The notes beneath the pieces are model-generated. The model made no database searches. It saw only the letters and a program-made list of their open reading frames with translations, and had not been told where the DNA came from. The position numbers and the translations under genes were made by a program. A stretch of 64,000 bases of DNA from Alphaproteobacteria bacterium (GTDB lineage: Bacteria; Pseudomonadota; Alphaproteobacteria; Micropepsales; Micropepsaceae): the NCBI GenBank assembly GCA_028871795.1, contig JAGWMG010000001.1, positions 186,001 through 250,000 of the forward strand. The letters run 5' to 3'. Shown here one piece after another: positions 55,719-64,000 of this stretch. The number at the start of each line of letters is the position of its first letter. Position 1 is the stretch's first letter.

Positions 55719-55989
55719 CCGCGATCGGTTCACTTTCGGCGCCGATCTTGGCGGACACGCTTCGGCTCGGCGGCGACGAGATCGGCAGCAACGGCAGAAC
55801 GAAGGTTGTCGTGTCGCCCTCGAGAGAGGCGGCACGCCAATCGGCTTCGAATTCTGCCTCCAGTTCCGTTTTCGCCCGCAGCCAGTGTTCTTCCGATTTG
55901 CCGTCCGGACACCCTTCGCGTTCCCAGATCAAGTAGCTGCGCACCCGGATTTCGTCTTCTGACGGATTGGTTTGATTGTCGTGGGGCAT
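55699..55989 (-). CDS. DUF2934 domain protein
   Basis: The 96-residue protein contains the short DUF2934 signature (IRVRSYLIWEREGCPDGKSEEHWLRAKTELEAE, residues about 13-45), followed by an Ala/Ser/Pro-rich tail. DUF2934 proteins are small, of unknown function, and often encoded near glycogen and trehalose genes. ATG 55989 has GGGAGA at proper spacing. It is transcribed in the same direction as glgA, which lies 128 bases upstream of it, and its last 20 bases overlap the convergent phosphorylase gene. Confidence 0.82.
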   Translation of the reverse strand: MPHDNQTNPSEDEIRVRSYLIWEREGCPDGKSEEHWLRAKTELEAEFEADWRAASLEGDTTTFVLPLLPISSPPSRSVSAKIGAESEPIAASAARR

Positions 55990-56117
55990 GGCATTCTCCC
56001 GCCCTTCAGCTGGATCGACGGTCATACGTCATCTACATTGGGAAAATGACTCCTTAACTCGTGTTTATCCCAATAATTCATTAAGGCGACTGAGACGCGA
56101 ATCGAGATGATAACGCC

Positions 56118-57632
56118 TCAGCTCGCGGCTTGTATCACCGCTTCTTGCGACGCCGTCTCAACGGGCGCCTCTTCCACATGAGGCACGCCGCTCACCTTGC
56201 TATATAGGAAGGCGTACTTCGCCGCGCTAGCGTCCCAGCTGAAATCTTGCGCCATGGCGTGCAGCTGCAACCGCCGCCATGTGAGGGGTTCGCGATAGAA
56301 CGCCAACGCCCGGGCGGTCGCGGCGATCAGGCCCTCGGTCCCGACGTCCTCGAATACGAACCCCGTTGCGGCCCGGTTGGCGATCGATTCCGCGGTCGAG
56401 TCGACGACGGTATCGGCCAGTCCGCCGGTTCGCCGAACGATGGGCAAGGTCCCGTACCGCAGGGCATAAAGCTGGGTCAGGCCGCAGGGCTCGAACCGTG
56501 CCGGCGCCAACAGAATATCGCATCCGGCCTGGAGCCGGTGGGCCAGCGGTTCGTCGTAGCCGACATGGACCGCCACGCTGCCGCCGTAGCGGGCTCGCGC
56601 CTCCGTGAATGCTTCCTCCAGCACCGGATCGCCTTCGCCCACCAATACGAGTTGTGCTTGCTGCTCGACGATCCACGGCAAGGCCGTCAGGATCGTGTCA
56701 GCCATCTTTTGATGTGTGAGCCGGCTGACGTAACCGATGAGCGGTGCGTCGGGGTTCGCCATCAGACCATGCTCGCGCTGGAGCGCGGTCTTGCAGACCC
56801 TTTTGCCGGAAATGTCGCTTGCCCGATAGGTTTGGGGCAGGTGGGAGTCCGTAGCGGGGTCCCACAAGACATCGTCTATGCCGTTGAGAATTCCCGAGAA
56901 ATCGTCAGCTCGGGAACGCAGGACGCCCTCCATCCCGCAGCCGAACTCGGGCGTAAGGATCTCGCGGGCGTATGTCGGACTGACGGTGGTCACCCGGTCG
57001 GCGTAGCTGAGGCCCGCTTTCAGGAAGGAGACCTGTCGATAAAACTCGATGCCGCCGCTCGCAAAATAGCTTTCCGGGATACCGATGGACGACAGTATGC
57101 TGGACGGGAAATTACCCTGGAATGCCATGTTGTGCGTCGTGAATACCGAACTCGGCTTGGGACCCTTTTCTTGAGCCAAAAGCAGCGGCAAAAGGCCCGC
57201 GTGCCAGTCGTTGGCGTGCACGATGTCGGGCTTCCAGCCGATCCGGATTTCCCCCATCGCCAGTTTCGCGCCGACGTGGGCGAGGAAAGCAAACCGCAAG
57301 GCGTTGTCGGGCCAGTCGCGGCCGTTTTCGTCCTGGTAGAGGCCGCCGCCACGCCGGAAGAGCGTCGGGGAATCGACCAGCCAGACCGGCAGTTCGGTGC
57401 CGGGAAACTTGCCCGAGACCAGCGTAGCATCCGCAATTCCGAGCATGGGATCGAGTTTTGCGACGATGCGCGGCTGTTCGAGGCGCGTATAGGCTCGCGG
57501 ATAGCCGGGCAGCAACAGCCGGACGTCCACACCTCGACGTGCGAGCGCGATCGGCAGAGCCCTGGAAACGTCGGCGAGGCCCCCGGTCTTGGCGAGGGGG
57601 TAGGCTTCTGCCGTTACAAAAAGCACCCGCAT
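56118..57632 (-). CDS. glgA: Glycogen synthase (ADP-glucose type, GT5)
   Basis: The 504-residue enzyme transfers glucose from ADP-glucose to growing alpha-1,4-glucan. The N-terminal KTGGLADV motif (about residues 15-22) binds ADP-glucose. VHANDWHAGLLPLLL, FTTHNMAFQG, NGIDDVLWDPATD, GYVSRLTHQK and the C-terminal ARFEPCGLTQLYALRYGTLPIVRRTGGLADTV segment with the catalytic Glu region are all present. It is divergent from glgB across 190 bases holding an operator-like site. The ADP-glucose-forming GlgC is not in the window. Confidence 0.96.
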   Translation of the reverse strand: MRVLFVTAEAYPLAKTGGLADVSRALPIALARRGVDVRLLLPGYPRAYTRLEQPRIVAKLDPMLGIADATLVSGKFPGTELPVWLVDSPTLFRRGGGLYQDENGRDWPDNALRFAFLAHVGAKLAMGEIRIGWKPDIVHANDWHAGLLPLLLAQEKGPKPSSVFTTHNMAFQGNFPSSILSSIGIPESYFASGGIEFYRQVSFLKAGLSYADRVTTVSPTYAREILTPEFGCGMEGVLRSRADDFSGILNGIDDVLWDPATDSHLPQTYRASDISGKRVCKTALQREHGLMANPDAPLIGYVSRLTHQKMADTILTALPWIVEQQAQLVLVGEGDPVLEEAFTEARARYGGSVAVHVGYDEPLAHRLQAGCDILLAPARFEPCGLTQLYALRYGTLPIVRRTGGLADTVVDSTAESIANRAATGFVFEDVGTEGLIAATARALAFYREPLTWRRLQLHAMAQDFSWDASAAKYAFLYSKVSGVPHVEEAPVETASQEAVIQAAS

Positions 57633-57746
57633 TCAAGACACCTCGCCCGACCCTACGCGGTGCTTGCGCCCAGGCATCGCTTCGTGGGGGGAACGGAATT
57701 CCGTCAACTCTTCACCAAGCATAACATCTTATTTGGGTAAAACTAT

Positions 57747-57764
57747 TGTTACTGCTAACAGTAA
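57747..57764. promoter_or_regulatory. Operator-like double dyad between glgA and glgB
   Basis: TGTTA-CTGC-TAACA (57747-57760) is a LacI-type palindrome, sharing GCTAACA with the site before xylB. It overlaps a second perfect repeat, TTACTG-CTAA-CAGTAA (57749-57764). It lies between the divergent glgA (start 57632) and glgB (start 57822) and could control both. Confidence 0.5.
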
Positions 57765-57821
57765 TGAGCGAGCCTGCGTTCCTCGAAGTCGACATATATT
57801 TTTTTTCAGGTGCTAACGCTT

Positions 57822-60083
57822 ATGGGAGTCCCGGTGCCCTCACCCTTGTCGGAAACAAAAAATCGCATGGGTCCGATGGATCGGATGCACATGGCGGCGT
57901 CACTTGATTGTCATGTGCATCGAATTTCGGCGGTGCTGGCGGGGGACGACCACGACCCGTTCTCGTTTCTCGGCATGCACAAAGATTCTGACACGCTTGT
58001 GGTGCGCGTTTTCCAGCCCGATGCATTGCGTGTCGCGGTGCTCCGTCGTGACACGGGAGATGAGCTCGCCGAGCTCGTGCGTACACATGTCGCAGGGTTT
58101 TTTATCGGCGCCATCCTCGGCGTTAGTGACCCAATTTCCTACAGGTTGCGTCTTTCGACAGGCACAACCGAACTTGTAATTGACGACCCTTATTCGTTCG
58201 GCCCTGTCCTTGGCGAGTTGGACCTCTATCTCCATGCCGAAGGGAGTTTTCTGCGCGCGTTCGAGAAAATGGGCGCGCACCCAATCGTCATGGACGGCGT
58301 GTCGGGAACGAGCTTCGCCGTTTGGGCTCCGAACGCACGCCGTGTCAGCGTGGTGGGAGATTTCAACGCCTGGGACGGACGGCGCAACTCCATGCGACTT
58401 CACCCGGGCGCCGGCATCTGGGAGATATTCCTTCCCGGCGTCGGCGTCGGCGAACGCTACAAATACGAAATCAAGACCCGAAGCGGAGCATTGCTTCTCA
58501 AGGCTGATCCGTATGCTTTCGAAGCCGAATGTCCGCCTCGCACGGCGTCAATCGTATCGGCGGGACCTTCGCGGGGCGCGCCCGCAGAGGAATCCCGACC
58601 TTCTGCCGATCGCCAGGGCCCGGTTTCGATTTACGAAGTGCATCTCGGCTCGTGGCAGCGTGTGCCCGAAGAAGGGCATCGCTCGCTGAACTATCGCGAA
58701 CTCGCCGACAAGCTCGTTCCTTACGCCAAGGACATGGGATTTACCCATGTGGAACTGATGCCAGTCAACGAGCATCCCTTTACCGGGTCCTGGGGCTACC
58801 AGCCGACCTCGCTATTTGCGCCCACCAGCCGCTACGGGGCGCCGGACGATTTCCGCGAATTCGTGAAACGCTGTCACGCGGAAGGCGTGGGCGTGATCCT
58901 GGATTGGGCCGCGGGCCATTTTCCGGACGACCCTCACGGTCTGGCGATGTTCGACGGCACCCATCTTTACGAACATGCGGACCCGAAGGAGGGCTACCAT
59001 CCCGACTGGAAAAGCTACATCTACAATTTTGGCCGCAACGAAGTGCGCGGCCTGCTTTTGTCCAACGCGCTGTTCTGGTTGTCGGAATATGGCGTCGATG
59101 GGCTGCGTGTCGATGCCGTCGCTTCGATGCTTCATCGCAACTACAGCCGCAAGGAAGGCGAGTGGATTCCGAACATCCATGGCGGCGTCGAGAACCTGGA
59201 AGCCATAGACTTCCTTCGCCGCATGAACGAGCTGGTCTATGCGAACTGTCCGAAAGCCGTCACCGTGGCGGAAGAATCGACGGCGTGGCCGATGGTCTCG
59301 CGACCAACCTATCTCGGTGGATTGGGCTTCGGCTACAAGTGGAACATGGGCTGGATGCACGACACGTTGAACTACGTGTCCAAAGAACCGGTCCACCGCA
59401 AATTCCATCACAACGACCTGACCTTCGGCCTTTTGTACGCGTTCACCGAGAATTTCATCCTGCCTCTGTCCCATGACGAGGTCGTTCACGGCAAAGGTTC
59501 CCTGTTCGGCAAGATGCCCGGTGACCGCTGGCAGAAATTCGCCAATCTGCGCGCCTATTACGCTTTCATGTACACCCAGCCCGGCAAGAAACTGTTGTTC
59601 ATGGGCGGGGAGTTCGCCCAAGAGCGCGAATGGAACCACGACGAGAGTCTCGATTGGCATTTGACCGGCGACGGGATGCACGCGGGTATCCAAAGGCTGG
59701 TACGCGATCTGAATTGGCTCTATCGCGGCCGGCGGGCGCTTCACGAACGCGATTGCGAGAGCGAAGGCTTTTCCTGGATCGATTGCAACGACGCCGACTC
59801 CAGCGTGATCTCCTACCTGCGCAAGGCGGCCGATCCGAACGATTTTGTCGTCGCAATCTGCAATTTCACGCCCATCGTACGCCGCGCCTATCGCATCGGC
59901 GTGCCGCGCGCCGGCAAATACCGGGAAATCCTGAACACGGATTCGACATTCTACGGCGGTAGCGACGTCGGCAATTTGGGCGATGTGTGGACTGAGGACC
60001 GTCCTTCCCACGGCATGGCCGCATCTCTGTCGCTGACGCTGCCTCCGCTTGGCGTCCTGGTATTGGCGCCCGAGGAGATGTAG
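57822..60083 (+). CDS. glgB: 1,4-alpha-glucan branching enzyme
   Basis: The 753-residue GH13 enzyme makes alpha-1,6 branches in glycogen. It has an N-terminal CBM48 pair ([35 protein letters not shown]). The (beta/alpha)8 catalytic domain has nucleophile Asp431 in [10 protein letters not shown], acid/base Glu484 in VAEEST and the [13 protein letters not shown] motif; an all-beta C-domain follows. ATG 57822 is used; GTG 57810 or later ATGs are possible since the Shine-Dalgarno is poor. glgX starts 2 bases after its stop, so glgB-glgX-malQ form one unit. Confidence 0.96.
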   Translation: MGVPVPSPLSETKNRMGPMDRMHMAASLDCHVHRISAVLAGDDHDPFSFLGMHKDSDTLVVRVFQPDALRVAVLRRDTGDELAELVRTHVAGFFIGAILGVSDPISYRLRLSTGTTELVIDDPYSFGPVLGELDLYLHAEGSFLRAFEKMGAHPIVMDGVSGTSFAVWAPNARRVSVVGDFNAWDGRRNSMRLHPGAGIWEIFLPGVGVGERYKYEIKTRSGALLLKADPYAFEAECPPRTASIVSAGPSRGAPAEESRPSADRQGPVSIYEVHLGSWQRVPEEGHRSLNYRELADKLVPYAKDMGFTHVELMPVNEHPFTGSWGYQPTSLFAPTSRYGAPDDFREFVKRCHAEGVGVILDWAAGHFPDDPHGLAMFDGTHLYEHADPKEGYHPDWKSYIYNFGRNEVRGLLLSNALFWLSEYGVDGLRVDAVASMLHRNYSRKEGEWIPNIHGGVENLEAIDFLRRMNELVYANCPKAVTVAEESTAWPMVSRPTYLGGLGFGYKWNMGWMHDTLNYVSKEPVHRKFHHNDLTFGLLYAFTENFILPLSHDEVVHGKGSLFGKMPGDRWQKFANLRAYYAFMYTQPGKKLLFMGGEFAQEREWNHDESLDWHLTGDGMHAGIQRLVRDLNWLYRGRRALHERDCESEGFSWIDCNDADSSVISYLRKAADPNDFVVAICNFTPIVRRAYRIGVPRAGKYREILNTDSTFYGGSDVGNLGDVWTEDRPSHGMAASLSLTLPPLGVLVLAPEEM

Positions 60084-60085
60084 CG

Positions 60086-62191
60086 GTGGGTTCGGAATTT
60101 CGACTCAAGGAAGGGCGGCCATACCCGCTGGGAGCGACGTTCGACGGGCGCGGCGTCAATTTTGCGCTGTTCTCGGCGCATGCGAAAAAGGTGGAGCTCT
60201 GCCTCTTCGAGGGTCCGCGCGAGCGCGCGCGTCTGGCCCTGCCCGAATTCACTGACGATGTCTGGCACGGCTATTTACCGGATGCGCAACCCGGACTGCT
60301 TTACGGCTATCGCGTCCACGGGCCATACGATCCACAGGAGGGTCACCGCTTCAATCCGAACAAGCTCCTGATCGATCCTTACGCGCGCGCGATCAGCGGC
60401 TCGTTGGAATGGAACGAACTTCATTGCGGCTACATCGTCGGCGACCCACGCGGCGATCTCTCCTTCGACACGCGCGACAACGCGGCGCTGATGCCGAAGT
60501 GCCGCGTCGTGGGGCCGGCTCTTGCCTGGAATGGCAAAGACATCCACACGCCGCGCTCGCATAGCGTGATCTACGAATTGCACGTCCGCGGCTACACGAT
60601 ACGCCATCCCGCCGTCGGCGACGACGTTCGGGGGACCATGGCGGGGCTCAGGCATCCGGAAATCATCCGCCACCTGCGCGAGCTTGGAATCACCGCAGTC
60701 GAGCTTCTGCCGATTCATCCCTTCGCCACGACCCGGACCCTGGCGGCAAAAGGGTTGCGGGAATTCTGGGGCTACAATTCGATCAACTTCTTCGCCCTCG
60801 AGCCGCGCTATCTGGCGGGAGGCGACATTGACGATTTCCGCAGAACCGTCCAGGCGCTCCACGAGGCCGGTATCGAGGTCATCTTGGACGTCGTCTTCAA
60901 CCACAGCGGCGAGACCGACGAACTTGGCCCGACCTTGTCGTTCCGCGGCATCGACAACGCCTCCTACTACTGCCTCGCCGAAAACAAACGCCGCTACCGC
61001 GACACCACCGGCTGCGGCAACACGTTGAACGTCGGCCATCCGCGCGTCCAGCAGATGGTCGTGGATTCGCTGCGCTATTGGGCGAAGGACATGCACGTGG
61101 ACGGTTTTCGCTTTGATCTCGCCGTCAGCCTGGCGCGGCCGGAGGGCGAATTCTCGCCGACGGCGCCGTTTTTCGCTTGCATCCTTCAAGAACCCATACT
61201 CGCCCGGACGAAGCTCATCGCCGAACCGTGGGATTTGGGCCCCGCGGGATACCGGCTCGGGGGTTTTCCGCCGCGCTGGAGCGAGTGGAACGACAGATTC
61301 CGCAACGACATGCGCAGGTTCTGGCGCGGCGACGCCGGCCACGTCGGCGATGTCGCTTTCCGCCTTTCGGGCTCCAGTGATGTCTTCGACCTGAGCAAAC
61401 GCAAGCCCACTGCCGGCGTGAATTTCGTGACGGCGCACGACGGTTTCACGCTCGCCGATCTCGTGAACTACAACGCCAAGCACAACGAGACCAACAGGGA
61501 GAACGACCTCGACGGCTCGACGGACAATTTCAGCTGGAACTGCGGGGTGGAAGGGCCGAGCGGCGATCCGGAGATCAACCGGCTGCGCGAGCGTCAGAAG
61601 CGCAATTTCATGGCGACGCTGCTGTTGTCGCTCGGCATCCCGATGATCGTCGCGGGCGACGAATTCGGCCGCACGCAGGGCGGAAACAACAACGCCTATT
61701 GCCAGGACAACGAGACCGGCTGGGTCGACTGGACGGAATTGGAACGCAACCAGGACTTCTTCAAGTTCGTTCGACGCTTGATAAAACTTCGCGCGGACCA
61801 TCCCGTTTTCCGCCGGTCATCGTTCTTCCTGGGTGATCTTGCCGAGGAGAGCGACGTCAAGGACATCGTTTGGCTGTCGCCTGACGGAGAGGAGATGACG
61901 CAGGCGGACTGGTACGGGCCGCACAACCGCTGCCTCGGCGTCCGTTATGCGGCAACCTCCGAAATGGACACGGAAACCTACACAAGACGCCTCGATCCTC
62001 ACGCCTTCCTGCTGCTGATGAACGCCGGCCCGCAGAGTGTGGAGTTCGTGCTTCCCGATACCGGAGCCGACCGGAAATGGGGCAGCGTGATCGATACGGC
62101 GTACGACGACGCGCCGAAGCGGCTATTCGATCCGCGAGCGAAATTCCGTCTCGCAGCCCACGCGCTGGCGTTGTTTATCAGCGAGCTCTGA
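60086..62191 (+). CDS. glgX: Glycogen debranching enzyme
   Basis: The 701-residue isoamylase-type GH13 enzyme hydrolyses alpha-1,6 branches of phosphorylase-limited glycogen. The CBM48 start (PLGATFDGRGVNFALFSAHA) and catalytic motifs DVVFNHSGE, DGFRFDLAVSLAR (nucleophile Asp), KLIAEPWDLG (acid/base Glu) and FVTAHDGFTLADLVNYN are present. The isoamylase marker GGNNNAYCQDNE also appears. The start is a GTG at 60086, directly behind glgB. malQ follows 14 bases after its stop, matching joint use of released maltooligosaccharides. Confidence 0.95.
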   Translation: MGSEFRLKEGRPYPLGATFDGRGVNFALFSAHAKKVELCLFEGPRERARLALPEFTDDVWHGYLPDAQPGLLYGYRVHGPYDPQEGHRFNPNKLLIDPYARAISGSLEWNELHCGYIVGDPRGDLSFDTRDNAALMPKCRVVGPALAWNGKDIHTPRSHSVIYELHVRGYTIRHPAVGDDVRGTMAGLRHPEIIRHLRELGITAVELLPIHPFATTRTLAAKGLREFWGYNSINFFALEPRYLAGGDIDDFRRTVQALHEAGIEVILDVVFNHSGETDELGPTLSFRGIDNASYYCLAENKRRYRDTTGCGNTLNVGHPRVQQMVVDSLRYWAKDMHVDGFRFDLAVSLARPEGEFSPTAPFFACILQEPILARTKLIAEPWDLGPAGYRLGGFPPRWSEWNDRFRNDMRRFWRGDAGHVGDVAFRLSGSSDVFDLSKRKPTAGVNFVTAHDGFTLADLVNYNAKHNETNRENDLDGSTDNFSWNCGVEGPSGDPEINRLRERQKRNFMATLLLSLGIPMIVAGDEFGRTQGGNNNAYCQDNETGWVDWTELERNQDFFKFVRRLIKLRADHPVFRRSSFFLGDLAEESDVKDIVWLSPDGEEMTQADWYGPHNRCLGVRYAATSEMDTETYTRRLDPHAFLLLMNAGPQSVEFVLPDTGADRKWGSVIDTAYDDAPKRLFDPRAKFRLAAHALALFISEL

Positions 62192-62205
62192 GGATTCCGC
62201 CTGCC

Positions 62206-64000
62206 ATGGAAGCAGCCCTCAAGAAGTTGGCGGAGGCGGCAGGTATCGAGGCGTGGTACTGGGACATTCACGGCCGATTGCACGAGACGGCGCCCGATAC
62301 GATGCGCGTCCTGCTTCGCGCCATGGGAATTCCGGCGAACACGGAATCGGATGTTGAAGCGCGTTTGATCTCCTTGGCGGAGGAACCGTGGCGCAGGGCG
62401 TTGCCGTCCGTCATCGTGGCGCGGGAAAACGGCGATGTCGAAGTGCCGCTCCGCCTGCCGGCCGATGGCGGTACGATCCGATGGTCCGTTCGTCTCGAAA
62501 CGGGCGAGATGCAGACGGGGGAATGCGATCTCGGCGCGTTGCACGTCGAAGAGGTCGGGCAGGGTGGGCGAATTGCGCTGCGCAAACTCAGGTTGGGGCC
62601 GCTTCCCATAGGTTATCACGATTTTCACCTCGCCGCGGCGGAGGAAGCGACATCGCGGCTGATCGTGGCACCTCGGCGCTGTTATCTGCCGCCCGAATTC
62701 TCCAGCCGGAAATGCTGGGGGCTGGCGGCTCAACTCTACGCCCTGAAGTCCTCCGGCGATTGGGGCATCGGGGATTTCGGCCATCTGCAAACGCTGATCG
62801 GCCGCTTGGCCGATGCGGGTGCCGATGTGGTGGGCCTCAATCCATTGCATGCGCTTTTCCCCGATGCGCCGGAAAACGCCAGCCCGTATTCGCCAAGCAG
62901 CCGCCTGTTTTGCAACCCTCTTTATCTCGATGTGACGGCGGTACCCGAGTTTGCGGAATCGGAAGAAGCCCGCGTCCTTGCTGCGTCGTCGCAAGTCACA
63001 CGACTTCTCCACCGGGCGCGCGACGCCGAATTCATCGATTATAAGTCGGTGACCGCCGTCAAGCTCGCGGTGTTGGACTGTTTGTTCAACAGCTTCGACG
63101 CAACATCGAACGGTCGCGGCGCGGCCTTTCGCGCGTTCGTGGAGCGCGCCGGACAAACCCTCGATCGTTTCGCAACGTTCCAGATGTTGAGCGAGCATTT
63201 CGCGACGCATGACTGGATGCGCTGGCCTGCCGCCTGCCGCGATCCCGCATCCGGATTTGTCTCGGAGCTGCGCGGCCGTCACGCCGGCCGCGTTTCTTTC
63301 TACAAATACCTGCAATGGCTTTGCGAAGAGCAATTGTCCGCGGCGGCCAATCTGGCGAGCCGGCGTGGAATGGCCATCGGGCTCTACAACGATTTGGCTG
63401 TCAGCGTCGATGCCGCAAGCGCCGACCATTGGTCGCGGCAGGACCTGTTCGTCGGCGACGCGCGCGTCGGCGCGCCGCCAGATCCATTCAACGAAGCGGG
63501 ACAGGAATGGGGTGTGGTGCCGTTGAATCCCTTCCGCCTGCCGGCGTTGGGATATGAGCCGTTCATCGCGCTGTTGCGCGCGAATATGCGTCACACTGGC
63601 GCATTGCGAATCGATCATGTCATGGGTTGGCGGCGCTTGTTCCTGATCCCGCTCGGCGCCAAGCCTGCGGCCGGCGCCTATGTCCGCTACCCGCTCGACG
63701 ATCTTTTGGCGATTGCAGCGCTGGAAAGTCGGCGCCATCGCTGTGCCGTCATCGGCGAGGATTTAGGGACCGTCCCGGCAGGCTTTCGCGAACGCATGGC
63801 GGCGGCCAATGTCCTGTCCTGCCGCGTCCTGGCCTTCGAGCGCGAGCATGGCCGCTTTCGCCGGCCAGCCGAATACCCGCAGCTCGCATCGGTGTCGGCC
63901 GCGACGCACGATCTTGCGACCCTGGGCGGCTTTTGGGGCAGCGAAGACATTGCGGCAAAGGCGAATCTCGGCCTGTTCAAATCCCCCGACGAAGAAGCAC
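62206..64000 (+). CDS. malQ: 4-alpha-glucanotransferase (amylomaltase), truncated by window end
   Basis: 598 codons are in the window with no stop; the C-terminus is beyond 64000. The GH77 enzyme disproportionates maltodextrins. An N-terminal extension of about 160 residues precedes the catalytic domain, as in E. coli-type MalQ. The catalytic barrel shows WGLAAQLYALKSSGDWGIGDFG, NPLHALFPDAPENASPYSPSSR, FNEAGQEWGVVPLNPF, LRIDHVMGWRRLFLIP (nucleophile Asp) and VIGEDLGTVP (acid/base Glu). ATG 62206 lies 14 bases after glgX. Confidence 0.93.
   Translation, partial: MEAALKKLAEAAGIEAWYWDIHGRLHETAPDTMRVLLRAMGIPANTESDVEARLISLAEEPWRRALPSVIVARENGDVEVPLRLPADGGTIRWSVRLETGEMQTGECDLGALHVEEVGQGGRIALRKLRLGPLPIGYHDFHLAAAEEATSRLIVAPRRCYLPPEFSSRKCWGLAAQLYALKSSGDWGIGDFGHLQTLIGRLADAGADVVGLNPLHALFPDAPENASPYSPSSRLFCNPLYLDVTAVPEFAESEEARVLAASSQVTRLLHRARDAEFIDYKSVTAVKLAVLDCLFNSFDATSNGRGAAFRAFVERAGQTLDRFATFQMLSEHFATHDWMRWPAACRDPASGFVSELRGRHAGRVSFYKYLQWLCEEQLSAAANLASRRGMAIGLYNDLAVSVDAASADHWSRQDLFVGDARVGAPPDPFNEAGQEWGVVPLNPFRLPALGYEPFIALLRANMRHTGALRIDHVMGWRRLFLIPLGAKPAAGAYVRYPLDDLLAIAALESRRHRCAVIGEDLGTVPAGFRERMAAANVLSCRVLAFEREHGRFRRPAEYPQLASVSAATHDLATLGGFWGSEDIAAKANLGLFKSPDEEA

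Noticed and set aside
61999-63738. Long minus-strand frame opposite glgX and malQ
   Set aside because: Antisense to clear GH13/GH77 coding sequence whose motifs are on the plus strand.
1-64000. CRISPR arrays, insertion sequences, prophage genes, rRNA
   Set aside because: No regularly spaced repeats, transposase, integrase, phage structural genes or rRNA-like stretches were recognised on either strand.

Overview
The window is about 64 kb of GC-rich, densely coding chromosomal DNA. It most likely comes from an alphaproteobacterium. The evidence is the rpmH-rnpA-yidD-yidC order, ATGA stop/start overlaps, common GTG and TTG starts, a HypX-type hydrogenase maturation gene and a pyrophosphate-dependent phosphofructokinase. 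I cannot name the genus. I see no insertion sequence, prophage, CRISPR array or rRNA; one tRNA gene is present.

Layout. 1-1790: ribosome and membrane-biogenesis cluster (rpmH, rnpA, yidD, start of yidC, minus strand) with a recognisable rpmH promoter. 1791-8058: orphan sensor kinase, gamma-glutamyltransferase, P1-family peptidase, exported dienelactone-hydrolase-like protein, OmpA-like lipoprotein. 8462-8538: tRNA-Arg(ACG). 8721-16987 (minus strand): large BNR/Asp-box secreted protein, D-Ala-D-Ala carboxypeptidase, beta-CASP metallohydrolase, LOG-family protein, PPi-phosphofructokinase. 17732-23120 (minus): large exported FecR-like protein, NamZ-type muramidase with a DOMON-like partner, small exported protein.

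23342-33938 is the most unusual part. Two convergent gene sets meet tail to tail. The plus-strand set is a membrane-anchored TIR protein with 14 WD40 repeats, a small membrane-linked peptidoglycan-binding-type protein and a GT-C-like membrane protein. The minus-strand set is a Cys-rich small protein, a SLOG-like protein with four membrane helices, a two-TM double TrkA-N/RCK protein ending in a RyR domain, and a lipoprotein of an uncharacterised family. SLOG and TIR domains sense or process nucleotides, so I propose this is a membrane-associated nucleotide-signalling or defence module. That is inference from domains and neighbourhood.

34295-38397: hypC-hypD-hypE-hypX, tightly overlapping, for [NiFe]-hydrogenase cofactor assembly, with no hydrogenase structural genes in view. 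38381-40690: a divergent Mur-ligase/LD-carboxypeptidase pair that fits murein recycling. 40691-45107: hutI-hutU-hutH for histidine breakdown. 45535-49807: RND efflux adaptor and pump. 49885-52775: xylB-xylA behind a good sigma70 promoter with a LacI-type operator. 53199-64000: glycogen metabolism (alpha-glucan phosphorylase, DUF2934 protein, glgA, then glgB-glgX-malQ), with an operator-like site of similar design between glgA and glgB. This suggests that sugar-responsive LacI-family control links xylose and glycogen genes.
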